This document shows, one piece after another, positions 1 to 7,902 of a DNA stretch of 32,496 bases. The stretch is from Microscillaceae bacterium. GTDB taxonomy: Bacteria; Bacteroidota; Bacteroidia; Cytophagales; Microscillaceae. The notes under the pieces are model-generated. The model did no database searches. It was given only the letters and a program-made list of their open reading frames with translations, and was not told the DNA's origin. Each line of letters starts with the position of its first letter. Positions within the stretch are counted from its first letter, which is position 1. The DNA is taken from contig DMXI01000046.1 of NCBI GenBank assembly GCA_003483885.1, positions 1 through 32,496 of the forward strand, written 5' to 3'. The position numbers and the translations under genes were made by a program.

Positions 1-651
1 AAAGATGTGGTAAGTGGAGATTTTTATTGGGTCAAATCAGTCAACCATCATCGCTTTGTGATTGCGGCTGACTGTACTGGTCATGGGGTACCTGGTGCTA
101 TGATGAGCATGATTGGCAAAAGCTCTATTGATAAAGTAATTTTGATTAAAAATATGTATGATCCGGCCCAAATACTTACCCAATTGCACCACGAGATCAA
201 ACAGGCATTGCGGCAAGAAGAAACAGGTAATAACAATGGAATGGATATCGTAGTGCTTCGCCTGGATGATTTAGGGGAGCAACAAACCAAGGTGACCTTC
301 AGTGGAGCCAAAAATCCCTTGTTTTACATAGAAAGTGGACAAACTGAGATTAAAACCCTTCAGGGAGATCGTCGGTCTATTGGAGGAGATCAAAACGAAG
401 ACACCCCTTTTACCAATCAGGAAGTTGTGCTTACCAAAGGTAGCCTTTTATATCTGGGAAGCGATGGCCTTGTAGACCAAAATAACTTAAAGCGGAAACG
501 GTTTGGATCAAAAAAATTAATTCGAATTTTGCAGGGCTCCTGTGAGCAAGACTTGGCGCAACAAAAAGCCTCGATGATACAGGCTCTCGAAGAACATATG
601 GCTGAAACCACTCAACGAGATGATATTCTGTATATAGGAATGAAAATCTAA
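1..651 (+). CDS. SpoIIE/PP2C-type serine phosphatase, C-terminal part (5' cut by window)
   Basis: The reading frame is open from base 1, so this is the 3' end of a longer gene; the GTG at base 7 is an internal valine, not a start. The fragment is the SpoIIE-type PP2C phosphatase domain, which removes phosphate from Ser/Thr of partner proteins and depends on two metal ions. Four acidic metal-site motifs are visible: VSGDFYW (Asp7 of the fragment), ADCTGHGVPG (Asp24), GSDGLVDQ, and the terminal RDDILYIGMKI. It closely resembles the C-terminal domain of the next gene (938-3145), so the missing part is probably also TPR, membrane and coiled-coil segments; that is inference. Family identity is firm. 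The substrate is unknown, and no anti-sigma or anti-anti-sigma gene lies nearby in the window. Confidence 0.9.
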   Translation, partial: KDVVSGDFYWVKSVNHHRFVIAADCTGHGVPGAMMSMIGKSSIDKVILIKNMYDPAQILTQLHHEIKQALRQEETGNNNGMDIVVLRLDDLGEQQTKVTFSGAKNPLFYIESGQTEIKTLQGDRRSIGGDQNEDTPFTNQEVVLTKGSLLYLGSDGLVDQNNLKRKRFGSKKLIRILQGSCEQDLAQQKASMIQALEEHMAETTQRDDILYIGMKI

Positions 652-687
652 AAATTAGCCCATATATTCACAAAAACATTATATAAA

Positions 688-707
688 ATTTTATTTTACA
701 ATAAAAT
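688..707 (+). terminator. weak all-A/T hairpin after the first phosphatase gene
   Basis: An 8-bp perfect stem (688-695 with 700-707) has a 4-nt loop and lies 37 bases after the stop codon. The stem contains only A:T pairs, so it would be weak. It may be a terminator or simply AT-rich sequence. Confidence 0.2.
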
Positions 708-772
708 ACCGCATATTCATTGTTTCAATAGTCTACAGTATTCGCGTTTCTGTCTATCATTGACTCACTCAC

Positions 773-844
773 AGAGTCTTTTGAGTTGCCTGAAAACCCA
801 CATACAAGATGGACTATTCGAGTAAAAGACTTTCTCAGGCAATT
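773..844. repeat. two interlocked inverted repeats (crossed order) upstream of TPR-SpoIIE gene
   Basis: Segment 773-782 can pair with 824-833, and segment 784-793 can pair with 835-844. Each pairing has 10 positions, including one G:U wobble; the perfect cores are 775-782/824-831 and 786-793/835-842. The arms occur in the order A, B, A', B', so the two pairings cross instead of nesting. The element lies in the 286-base gap between the two phosphatase genes, 93 bases before the start codon at 938. The linkers between A and B and between A' and B' are single bases, too short for a classical H-type pseudoknot with both full stems. Alternating folds, duplex operator sites or a rearranged duplication are possible readings. 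Confidence 0.45.
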
Positions 845-937
845 AGTATTTACATCAAGGTTCAAGGGTATTTTTAAATGTAGAAGTTATCTCGACTTCA
901 TACCCTAATCCCAATTTACACGAGCTAAGAAATTAGA

Positions 938-3145
938 ATGTTGAAACTGTATTGTATTGCCTTATTTTGCCTGATTAGTTTGTCTGCAATCGGCCAATCT
1001 CCTCGAAAAAATGATAGTTTAAAAGCAGCACTGCAAGAAGACTTACCAGATACTACCAAAATTCATATCTTTAATCAATTAAGTAAAGGATATGCTCGTT
1101 CTCAACCGGATGCTGCTATTATTTATGCGAATAAGGCCATTGATTTGGCCAAAAGGGTAAATTATGTGGTGGGTGTTGCTCAAGCACTCAGCAACAAAGG
1201 GGCGGTTTCTGCTACCAAAGGGGATTATCCGTCAGCGTTGAACTGGCACACCAAAGCGCTTGAACAATACAAAGCCATTCAAGATGTACGAGGCATTGCC
1301 TCGGCTACCAACAATATTGGGGTTACCTATAGTATCATGGGAGACCGCGATCAGGCATTGAGTCATTTTCAGGAAGCAGAAAGAAGTTATGCCCGCATTG
1401 CCAACCTTCAGGGGCAAGCACAAGCTATTAATAATATTGGCATCGTATTTAAGTTACAAAACCAGTTTAAACAGTCGCTAACCTACTTTGAAAAATCGCT
1501 CAAAATTAACCAGCAGCTCAATAATAAATACGAGATTGCCCGATGCTATAACAACATAGGATTGATATACAAAAATCTAAAACAACCCAAAACTGCGCTT
1601 GAGTATTACCAAAAGTCACTCAAGCTAAGCACTGCTTTGGGAGACAAGCGAGGCATTGCTTATCGCTATTACAATATTGCTGGTATCTACGAACAAACCA
1701 AAGAGTATACACAAGCCCTCAAGTATTACCAAAAATCGCTCACCATAGGAAAAACTCTCCAGGACAAACGCACAATCTCTAATTGTTTATTAAGCTTGGG
1801 AAAAGTCTATCAACAAACAAAGGAGGCTCAAAAGGCACTTCCTTTTGCACAACAAGCTTATGAGATGGCGCTCAAAACCAAGGACAAAAAAACCCAAAAA
1901 AATGCGGTAGGCCTATTGGCTACTATTTACGCCGATTTGGGTGATTATAAAAAAGCGTATGACTATGAGGTTACTTTTAAAGATAAAAGTGATAGTTTGA
2001 TCAATGCTGCCAACATTCGGAAAGCAGCCCAAAGGGAAGCACAGGCTAAATTTGCCAAACAACAGGAAGCACAGGTAAAGAAAATACAACAGCAGCGCCG
2101 TTTTCAGTTAATTTATATCATAATCATTGGGCTAATGTTGGTACTGTTGATATTGGTATTGCGCAACTTAAGTAACAAACGAACTGCTAATAAGGCACTA
2201 CAAGAAAAAAGCGACATGATCCATAGCCAAAATGTAGAAATTGTAAAACAACGGGATCAGATTTTAGAAAAAAACGAGTTATTAAAAGCCACTAGCGATG
2301 AACTCCGACTTCAAAAAGGCTTACTGATAGAGAGTATTCAATATGCCCAGGAAATCCAACAAAGTGTTTTGCCTTCGGCTGAACGAATGAAACACGCTTT
2401 CAAAGATTCATTCGTGTTTTTTAAGCCACTCGACCTCGTCAGTGGAGATTTTTACTGGGTAAAAGAGGTGGATGACACTGTTTTTTTTGCCATTGCTGAT
2501 TGTACTGGACATGGTATTCCAGGGGCTTTTATGAGCATGTTGGCCATTTCGTATTTAAATGAAATCGTGATTCCTGGCATAAGCAATGACACAGGAGCTA
2601 TACTGGATACTTTACGCGAAAAGATCAAATATACACTTCACCAGGTTAACAGTGAAGTAGAGCATAAAGATGGGCTCGATATTGCTTTTTGTGCGTTTCA
2701 TAAGCCTACCAGACAACTGAATTTTTCGGGAGGTTACAGTCCTTTGTACATTGTGAAAACACATCCAGAAGAAGTTGAGGCTGTAGGTGCTCTACCCGAT
2801 AAATCTAAGAGTTATAGAGTAAAAACCGCCAACGAAATCACCTTATTAGAGATTAAAGGGGATCGTCAGCCTGTGGGTATTTTTATTAGAGAGAAGCCCT
2901 TTACGACTCATCAAGTTACGCTTAATGAAGGTGATCTCTTGTATGCATTTACTGATGGCTACGTTGACCAACTGGGAGGAGACAAAGGGAGAAAGTTTAT
3001 GGCCAAGCATCTCAAAGAACTGATTCTAAGCCATTGGCAAATGCCTTTTGTAACCCAACAAGAGACATTTGAACAAACCTTGATCAATTGGCAAAAGCAA
3101 ACACCTCAGGTAGATGATATACTTTTGATTGGGATCAAATTATAG
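938..3145 (+). CDS. TPR-transmembrane-coiled coil-SpoIIE phosphatase
   Basis: This is a complete 735-residue receptor-like phosphatase. Residues 1-20 form a signal peptide ending near IGQS. TPRs spaced about 40 residues apart fill roughly 42-345, with recurring NNIG and ALxYYQKSL patterns. Residues about 360-388 are charged and rich in Gln and Lys, 389-409 are a single membrane span, and 412-465 look coiled-coil. The SpoIIE/PP2C domain spans about 480-735, with VSGDFYW (Asp504), ADCTGHGIPG (Asp521), FTDGYVDQ and VDDILLIGIKL supplying the metal-binding acids. The layout places the TPRs in the periplasm and the phosphatase in the cytoplasm, so a binding or peptide signal sensed outside could control dephosphorylation inside; this role is inferred. 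It is paralogous to the truncated gene before it and carries a longer insert before the GDRQPVG segment than that gene does. Confidence 0.92.
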   Translation: MLKLYCIALFCLISLSAIGQSPRKNDSLKAALQEDLPDTTKIHIFNQLSKGYARSQPDAAIIYANKAIDLAKRVNYVVGVAQALSNKGAVSATKGDYPSALNWHTKALEQYKAIQDVRGIASATNNIGVTYSIMGDRDQALSHFQEAERSYARIANLQGQAQAINNIGIVFKLQNQFKQSLTYFEKSLKINQQLNNKYEIARCYNNIGLIYKNLKQPKTALEYYQKSLKLSTALGDKRGIAYRYYNIAGIYEQTKEYTQALKYYQKSLTIGKTLQDKRTISNCLLSLGKVYQQTKEAQKALPFAQQAYEMALKTKDKKTQKNAVGLLATIYADLGDYKKAYDYEVTFKDKSDSLINAANIRKAAQREAQAKFAKQQEAQVKKIQQQRRFQLIYIIIIGLMLVLLILVLRNLSNKRTANKALQEKSDMIHSQNVEIVKQRDQILEKNELLKATSDELRLQKGLLIESIQYAQEIQQSVLPSAERMKHAFKDSFVFFKPLDLVSGDFYWVKEVDDTVFFAIADCTGHGIPGAFMSMLAISYLNEIVIPGISNDTGAILDTLREKIKYTLHQVNSEVEHKDGLDIAFCAFHKPTRQLNFSGGYSPLYIVKTHPEEVEAVGALPDKSKSYRVKTANEITLLEIKGDRQPVGIFIREKPFTTHQVTLNEGDLLYAFTDGYVDQLGGDKGRKFMAKHLKELILSHWQMPFVTQQETFEQTLINWQKQTPQVDDILLIGIKL

Positions 3146-3659
3146 ATTTTAATGGGATTGGTTTAGGTACAGATCTTAAAAACAACAAAACAGTTAAAAT
3201 TGTTTTAAACCCCATAATAAAGATTACACAAGCTAAAATTTGCAGTAAAATATTTTCAAACATTTTATTTTTAACAAATAATATTATTACATTTAAGAGC
3301 TTGTTAAAAAATTATTATCTAAACTAAAAACACAGTATTTACTTACTAATATTAGTAATTTTAACTATTGGCAAAACTCAACACAACGAAGTGGCTTTAT
3401 TCGTTTATGCCAATGGTGTGGGTCATTAAATTATTAGGGTTCATTCAAAAGAGACTTTATCGACACAAAACTGAATCTAAAAAAGGTAAGTACTGTTTAT
3501 AGGTCTTATCATTTTTAACCTTGAAGAAAAAATTTAAACAAGCAGTAAAAAATTAAAAACTAAAAGGTATAGGCTAAGTTTTATTACACTTACAACATCT
3601 CGGTTCCATCCTTCACTTGTGGGAATACCGGAGAACTTGTAGCTACGCCTGACGAGAGC
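3146..3659. other. 514-base AT-rich gap with a 16-bp palindrome and a doubtful small ORF
   Basis: No convincing gene is seen here. Positions 3343-3358 form a perfect 16-bp palindrome (TTACTAAT/ATTAGTAA), a possible operator. Positions 3187-3192 and 3201-3206 can form a short A/T-rich hairpin after the phosphatase gene. An open frame from a TTG at 3368 to a TAG at 3502 would encode 44 residues (first ATG at 3407, 31 residues) with a hydrophobic middle and a basic tail. A stop codon lies two codons before the TTG and no ribosome binding site is evident, so I do not call it as a gene. Confidence 0.4.
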
Positions 3660-4328
3660 ATGTTTTCCCTGTTTACATATCGACAAAAAAAATCTCAAAG
3701 GATAGAGATGCAAAGTGATCTGCTCTGGCAGCAATACCTGCAAGAGGAAGTAGCTTACCGTAGACAAAACCTACAGGATGAAGATTTTTGGGCAAGATAT
3801 GATAAGTTAGTCAAGAAATCTCAAAAAAGGCAGCCTCGCCCCAGTCCACCAAGTTATCCCCAAAAAATAGTCAATTATGATTACCAGGCGCTGTATACCT
3901 TTCATGAGTTTGGAAGACTGTATGCGATTCTTAATGGGAGTATTTTTAGTTTTTGCTTTTTATTTATATTCTCTGCTATGCTCAGTAAAAGCCTTTTGGT
4001 AGGCATTGAGCTGTATTTGTTACTTATCCCTCTATGTCTTTTGGCGGGGGTATTTTTTGCCCGTTCGTTCAAAACTTGTCAGGTTACCTCCAACCTGCTC
4101 ATTATCCGCCACCCTTGGATGCTAATCAATAAAACCTTTGTGCTACACCATATCCAGGAGGTCACTATAGACGATGATCCTAACGGGTATTGGTTTTTAA
4201 AAATAAACACTCATCAAGAGTCTTATAACTATAGTGTCAATATTAACTATTGCAAACTCAAAAAACTGCTGGATTTTTTAGGAGAAAATCAAATAAAAAC
4301 GTATGATAAGATAAGCCTGACAGTGTGA
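3660..4328 (+). CDS. membrane protein with PH-like C-terminal segment, paralog A
   Basis: I do not recognise a named family. The 222-residue product has a charged N-terminal part containing FWARYDKLVKK (about 43-53), a two-span hydrophobic hairpin at about 90-108 and 113-135, and a C-terminal beta-rich segment (about 141-215). That segment runs LLIIRHPWMLI..., then HHIQEVTI, and ends in a helix KLKKLLDFLGENQI, an order that recalls bacterial PH-like (YcxB or bPH type) domains. The following two genes share this layout and the FWxxYxxL motif, so these are tandem paralogs, probably co-transcribed (51-base spacing to the next). The start is uncertain: an ATG at 3708 has an AGGA-like site a few bases upstream and would give 206 residues. 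Function unknown. Confidence 0.72.
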   Translation: MFSLFTYRQKKSQRIEMQSDLLWQQYLQEEVAYRRQNLQDEDFWARYDKLVKKSQKRQPRPSPPSYPQKIVNYDYQALYTFHEFGRLYAILNGSIFSFCFLFIFSAMLSKSLLVGIELYLLLIPLCLLAGVFFARSFKTCQVTSNLLIIRHPWMLINKTFVLHHIQEVTIDDDPNGYWFLKINTHQESYNYSVNINYCKLKKLLDFLGENQIKTYDKISLTV

Positions 4329-4379
4329 GGTTGGATTTGGGGCTAGGCCAGTTTCTCACCATCAAAATACTGTAATTGC

Positions 4380-5033
4380 ATGCATAGCTTCTTTAAAATA
4401 AAATCTGGCGATATACAAAAGTCTCCCATCTCTTACGAAAGAGAAGCCACTCAATTATGGACCTTGGCTCCGTTTATAGATCAGGCATCACAAGAAACCC
4501 TTATGGCAGAGAAGTTTTGGCAATCGTATGAAAAACTAATCGAGCAAGCCAAAAAACAACATAGCTACACAGTTGTTCAGCAATCTACCGATCAATACAC
4601 CTCCTCTTCTACCACCCATAAAAAAACGGTATTCAAATCTCGAAAGCCTTCGCTCAATTTGGTAGGTCTGCTCACCGATTTGGTAGTGGCTATTTTAGTA
4701 GCTCCCAGTAGTGAGGCCACTTTTATGTTTTGTACCATTGTCATCATTTTGCACATTGTATTGATTCTTTGCTCCTTACCTGCTACCAAATTGGTAATCC
4801 TTAGCCCTCATGCTATTATTATAAAACATCGATGGAACCAACAACAGCAACAGTTTCTGTACCCTGATATACAAAGTGTGTCGTTTTATAGCCGAGACGA
4901 AGACAGTGACAAACTCTACATAGAAACGTCAGAGATGGAGTTTTGCGTAGACATTAATATCAAGGCTCGAAAAATTCAGCAGCTGTTTCATCTGCTTCAG
5001 AAAAAAGGCATTACGATTAATACCACGCTTTAA
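4380..5033 (+). CDS. membrane protein with PH-like C-terminal segment, paralog B
   Basis: This 217-residue protein has the same architecture as its two neighbours. The N-terminal soluble part holds EKFWQSYEKLIEQ (about 44-56), followed by a Ser/Thr/Lys-rich linker (about 66-90). Two hydrophobic spans lie at about 92-108 and 112-134. The C-terminal segment begins TKLVILSPHAIIIKHRW and continues through PDIQSVSFYSRD to a final helix IQQLFHLLQKKGITI. The pattern of beta strands closing with an amphipathic helix suggests a PH-like fold by analogy, not by a detected signature. It lies 51 bases after paralog A and 42 bases before paralog C. Membrane location at the inner membrane is inferred. No catalytic residues are apparent. 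Confidence 0.75.
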   Translation: MHSFFKIKSGDIQKSPISYEREATQLWTLAPFIDQASQETLMAEKFWQSYEKLIEQAKKQHSYTVVQQSTDQYTSSSTTHKKTVFKSRKPSLNLVGLLTDLVVAILVAPSSEATFMFCTIVIILHIVLILCSLPATKLVILSPHAIIIKHRWNQQQQQFLYPDIQSVSFYSRDEDSDKLYIETSEMEFCVDINIKARKIQQLFHLLQKKGITINTTL

Positions 5034-5075
5034 TATTTATGCTTGGTCAAACATCCAAAACCTATCTTACCACTG

Positions 5076-5675
5076 ATGAATCACAACACAGAACAACAAG
5101 CCGAACAACTTTGGGGAACATACACCACTTTAGAAGATCCTGATGAGCAAGAAAAGTTTTGGCAAACATACCAAGCCATTGTGCACGAAAACCAAACTAC
5201 TTTTCTCCTCCAAAGAGCTTTTTCTCCCAAATCTACCCCATCGTCTGGTTCAAGCATTCGCTTAGAGGCTGTATACAATCCTGCTAATTGGGTGTATCAA
5301 TTAGTAAGGCTAAGCATTGCAATTGGGGTTATCTCTATGCTGGTAAGTGTTATATATGATCAAGCATATCTTTTCTTTTGGTGGATTTTTATAGGAGCAA
5401 CTCTTTATTATGTAAGTAAAAGAATCAACACAATTGAAAGCTACTCTGCTTATTTACGCGTGAATCGCAAACTAGCTTCTACTCAGGTGGTTATACCTTG
5501 GACAAAGATTCAATACGTTCAATTAAAAAGTCGAACAAACCCTCTATATACCACCCAAACTCTAACCATCAACACTATTGACAAAGCATATAAAGTAAGA
5601 CTTTTTTTACCAGTACAAGATATGGAGGAGTTGGTAGAAAAACTGGCGCAAAAAGGTTTTAAGATTATCCGCTAA
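5076..5675 (+). CDS. membrane protein with PH-like C-terminal segment, paralog C
   Basis: Starting at the ATG at 5076, the product has 199 residues; a frame extension to a TTG at 5043 would add 11 unconserved residues, so I prefer the ATG. The N-terminal part carries AEQLWGTY and QEKFWQTYQAIV (about 26-36), matching the FWxxY motif of paralogs A and B. Two hydrophobic segments lie at about 76-93 and 97-115. The C-terminal segment includes VVIPWTKIQYVQLKSR and QTLTINT and closes with the helix MEELVEKLAQKGFKI. A likely terminator lies 39 bases downstream, so the three paralogs probably form one transcript. Sequence divergence among the copies is high while the layout is kept, which suggests old duplications with separate partners. 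Function unknown. Confidence 0.75.
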   Translation: MNHNTEQQAEQLWGTYTTLEDPDEQEKFWQTYQAIVHENQTTFLLQRAFSPKSTPSSGSSIRLEAVYNPANWVYQLVRLSIAIGVISMLVSVIYDQAYLFFWWIFIGATLYYVSKRINTIESYSAYLRVNRKLASTQVVIPWTKIQYVQLKSRTNPLYTTQTLTINTIDKAYKVRLFLPVQDMEELVEKLAQKGFKIIR

Positions 5676-5713
5676 AGCGCCATCAGGGTCATTATAAATT
5701 ATATCTAAGAATA

Positions 5714-5742
5714 AAAAGCTTGGGAACATCTTCCAGGCTTTT
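5714..5742 (+). terminator. hairpin terminator ending the three-paralog cluster
   Basis: Positions 5714-5725 pair with 5731-5742 as a continuous 12-bp stem with two G:U pairs and a 5-nt loop. The 3' arm ends in a T-run. It sits 39 bases after the stop of paralog C and well before the WG-repeat gene at 5858. Confidence 0.6.
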
Positions 5743-5857
5743 GCTATATTTTGGATGCAATGTTCATATTTTTGCTTTTTTGCATGATATGCCTGATAAT
5801 GTAAATACAACTCAACAATAGAAAAACATCAGTGATTGAACCTATAATCATACAACC

Positions 5858-7804
5858 ATGAAAAAACTACTTCTCCTTTCTATTTGGGCAACGCTGGGAA
5901 CGGTACAAGCCCAACAAACTACGCCCTTGAAATATGACAAACTCTACGATCGGGTAGAATATGGATTGATCAAAGTAGAGCGGAACGGTAAATTTGGTTT
6001 TATCAACACCAAAGGCCAACTGATTACCAAGTATTGGTACGACGATATTGAGGAAGATCGCTCTCATGACCACTGGATGCTAGTGGATGCGAAGGACAAA
6101 CGCCCTCGAAAACGCCAGATTACATCACGGGTAATTGAATCTTATGGAAGGTCTTATACGATGCATTATTATGACACCTTGGCCAGGGTAAGGCGCGCTG
6201 GCGGCTGGGGGCTCATCAATCTAGCAGGAGAAGAGGTGCTTCCCCCCACGTACCATTATATTCATGAGTTTAACGAAGGTTATGCAAATGTACGGCTCGA
6301 TGGTAAATTGGGCGTAATTGATGAAAACCTCCAGGAAATCATTGCTCCAGCTTATACCTACATTGGCAAAGCTTATCGGGGATTCTTTAAGGTCAATAGC
6401 AAGCCAATGAGCGATTTTTTGAATGGTGCCTGGAGTTTGGTCAATCGGCAAGGCAAGGTGCTTACCCAAAAGCAATACAACAACATGACCAATTTTAAGG
6501 AAGGCAGGTTGTATGTACGTTACCAGGAAAACCGAGGTTATATAGACACCACCGGGCGAGAAATTGTACCTGTGAAATATTCTCGCGTCAGCGGTTTTCA
6601 GGATGGGGTTTCTATTGTGGAACCCGTGCTTAATGGTTTGTATGGTTTGGTCAATAAGCAGGGTAAGGAGATTACGGCCATCAAATACCACAATATCAAA
6701 GAATTTAGCGAAGGTTTAGCTCCAGCCAGTGTAAACGGGAAGAAATATATTCCAGCTACTGGGGATTGGGGCATTCTCAACAACCAAGGGCAAGAAATTA
6801 CCCCGTTCAAATATCGTAAGATTTATGGCTACAGCCAAGGAGTGGCCAAGGTAATGGTGGGAGGAGATCATTTGCGCAACCATGGTCAATGGGGATTAAT
6901 AAACAGACAAGGTAAAGAAATTACTCCGCTCAAATACCACGAGATACGCCTTCTCTCACAGGGCATTGCTCCAGTGCGTATTGGTGATAAGTGGGGCTTT
7001 GTGGATACCACAGGTAAAGAAATTACCGCGATCAAATATTATAAGGTATTCAGCTTTCACCAAGGCATTGGTGGGGTAAGTTTTGCCGATGAGGAAAATT
7101 ACTTTGGTAAAATAGCCATGATTAATACTCAAGGCAAGTTGCTCACCCCGTTCAAATATAGCTCAATAGAACACTATCATGATGGTCGGTATATAGTTGT
7201 AAAGGTAAAGAGCAAAACTTCTGGGCAAACGAACATAGAAAAAGAAGGGGTAGTAGATAGTACAGGTAAAGAAGTAATTCCGGCCAAGTATGATGCTGTC
7301 AGCAAAATTACCGAAACTGCCTATCGGATAAAACTCAAAAAACAATGGGGAGTTATGACCATCTCAGGTAAATTAATAGTACCTATCAAATATGCCTGGA
7401 TTCACTCTTTTCAGGATGGAATAGCCATTGTTCAATTAGATCCTCCCGATGCTGGACTATACCCAGACTCCAAATATGGGGCATATAATCAAAACTGGGA
7501 GTTGGTAATACCACCAATCCATAAAACTATTACCCGTTTTTCCAAAGGACAAGCCACCATTGCTACCGAACAAGGCTGGGGAATGATCGATAAACAGGGT
7601 AAACTTGTGTTTACCACCCACTATCAATACATGAGTCATATAAAACATGGGCTGGCGAAGGTAGCATTACACAATAAATGGGGCATAATTGATACCAAAG
7701 GTAAAGAACTTATAGCTCCTCAATATGACGCGGTAAGGATTTTATCGAGTCAAATAGTGGTCCTCAAACAAGGGGATCAATGGATGGTGAAACAAGTGAA
7801 ATAG
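5858..7804 (+). CDS. secreted WG-repeat protein
   Basis: This 648-residue protein starts with a signal peptide ending in VQAQQ (residues about 1-20) and is then almost entirely WG repeats. I count about 15 copies of the pattern [KQG]WG[LIF][IVL][ND]xxGKE[IV]xxxKY, for example DWGILNNQGQEITPFKY, QWGLINRQGKEITPLKY and KWGFVDTTGKEITAIKY. Between copies lie stretches of the type FxxGxAxVxxxxK. Copies near the middle are nearly identical in the core and those near both ends are more degenerate. The repeats probably fold as a beta-rich solenoid or propeller; this is family knowledge, and the molecular role of WG proteins is largely undefined. The protein lacks a recognisable sorting domain or enzyme domain. 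It is flanked by terminators, so it is probably transcribed alone. Confidence 0.93.
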   Translation: MKKLLLLSIWATLGTVQAQQTTPLKYDKLYDRVEYGLIKVERNGKFGFINTKGQLITKYWYDDIEEDRSHDHWMLVDAKDKRPRKRQITSRVIESYGRSYTMHYYDTLARVRRAGGWGLINLAGEEVLPPTYHYIHEFNEGYANVRLDGKLGVIDENLQEIIAPAYTYIGKAYRGFFKVNSKPMSDFLNGAWSLVNRQGKVLTQKQYNNMTNFKEGRLYVRYQENRGYIDTTGREIVPVKYSRVSGFQDGVSIVEPVLNGLYGLVNKQGKEITAIKYHNIKEFSEGLAPASVNGKKYIPATGDWGILNNQGQEITPFKYRKIYGYSQGVAKVMVGGDHLRNHGQWGLINRQGKEITPLKYHEIRLLSQGIAPVRIGDKWGFVDTTGKEITAIKYYKVFSFHQGIGGVSFADEENYFGKIAMINTQGKLLTPFKYSSIEHYHDGRYIVVKVKSKTSGQTNIEKEGVVDSTGKEVIPAKYDAVSKITETAYRIKLKKQWGVMTISGKLIVPIKYAWIHSFQDGIAIVQLDPPDAGLYPDSKYGAYNQNWELVIPPIHKTITRFSKGQATIATEQGWGMIDKQGKLVFTTHYQYMSHIKHGLAKVALHNKWGIIDTKGKELIAPQYDAVRILSSQIVVLKQGDQWMVKQVK

Positions 7805-7848
7805 GAGCTTTTGCAGAAAAATGGGATGAAGTATCTAGAGCCCAAAAT

Positions 7849-7877
7849 AAAAACCTGGAAAATACTCCCAGGCTTTT
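7849..7877. terminator. bidirectional terminator between WG gene and S33 peptidase gene
   Basis: A CCTGG/CCAGG stem (7854-7858 with 7868-7872) is flanked by an A-run on the left and a T-run on the right (7849-7852 with 7874-7877). On the minus strand the hairpin is followed by a long T-rich stretch. It lies between two convergent genes and could stop both. Confidence 0.65.
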
Positions 7878-7902
7878 ATTATACATTGGATAAATGTCCA
7901 CA

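Noticed and set aside
7..651. complete gene starting at the GTG at base 7
   Set aside because: The frame stays open to base 1 and that start would fall inside the conserved phosphatase motif VSGDFYW, so the gene is truncated by the window.
6221..6691. 156-codon minus-strand frame inside the WG-repeat gene
   Set aside because: It lies antisense to a strongly supported repeat gene and has no recognisable domain; the open frame follows from the repetitive codon pattern.
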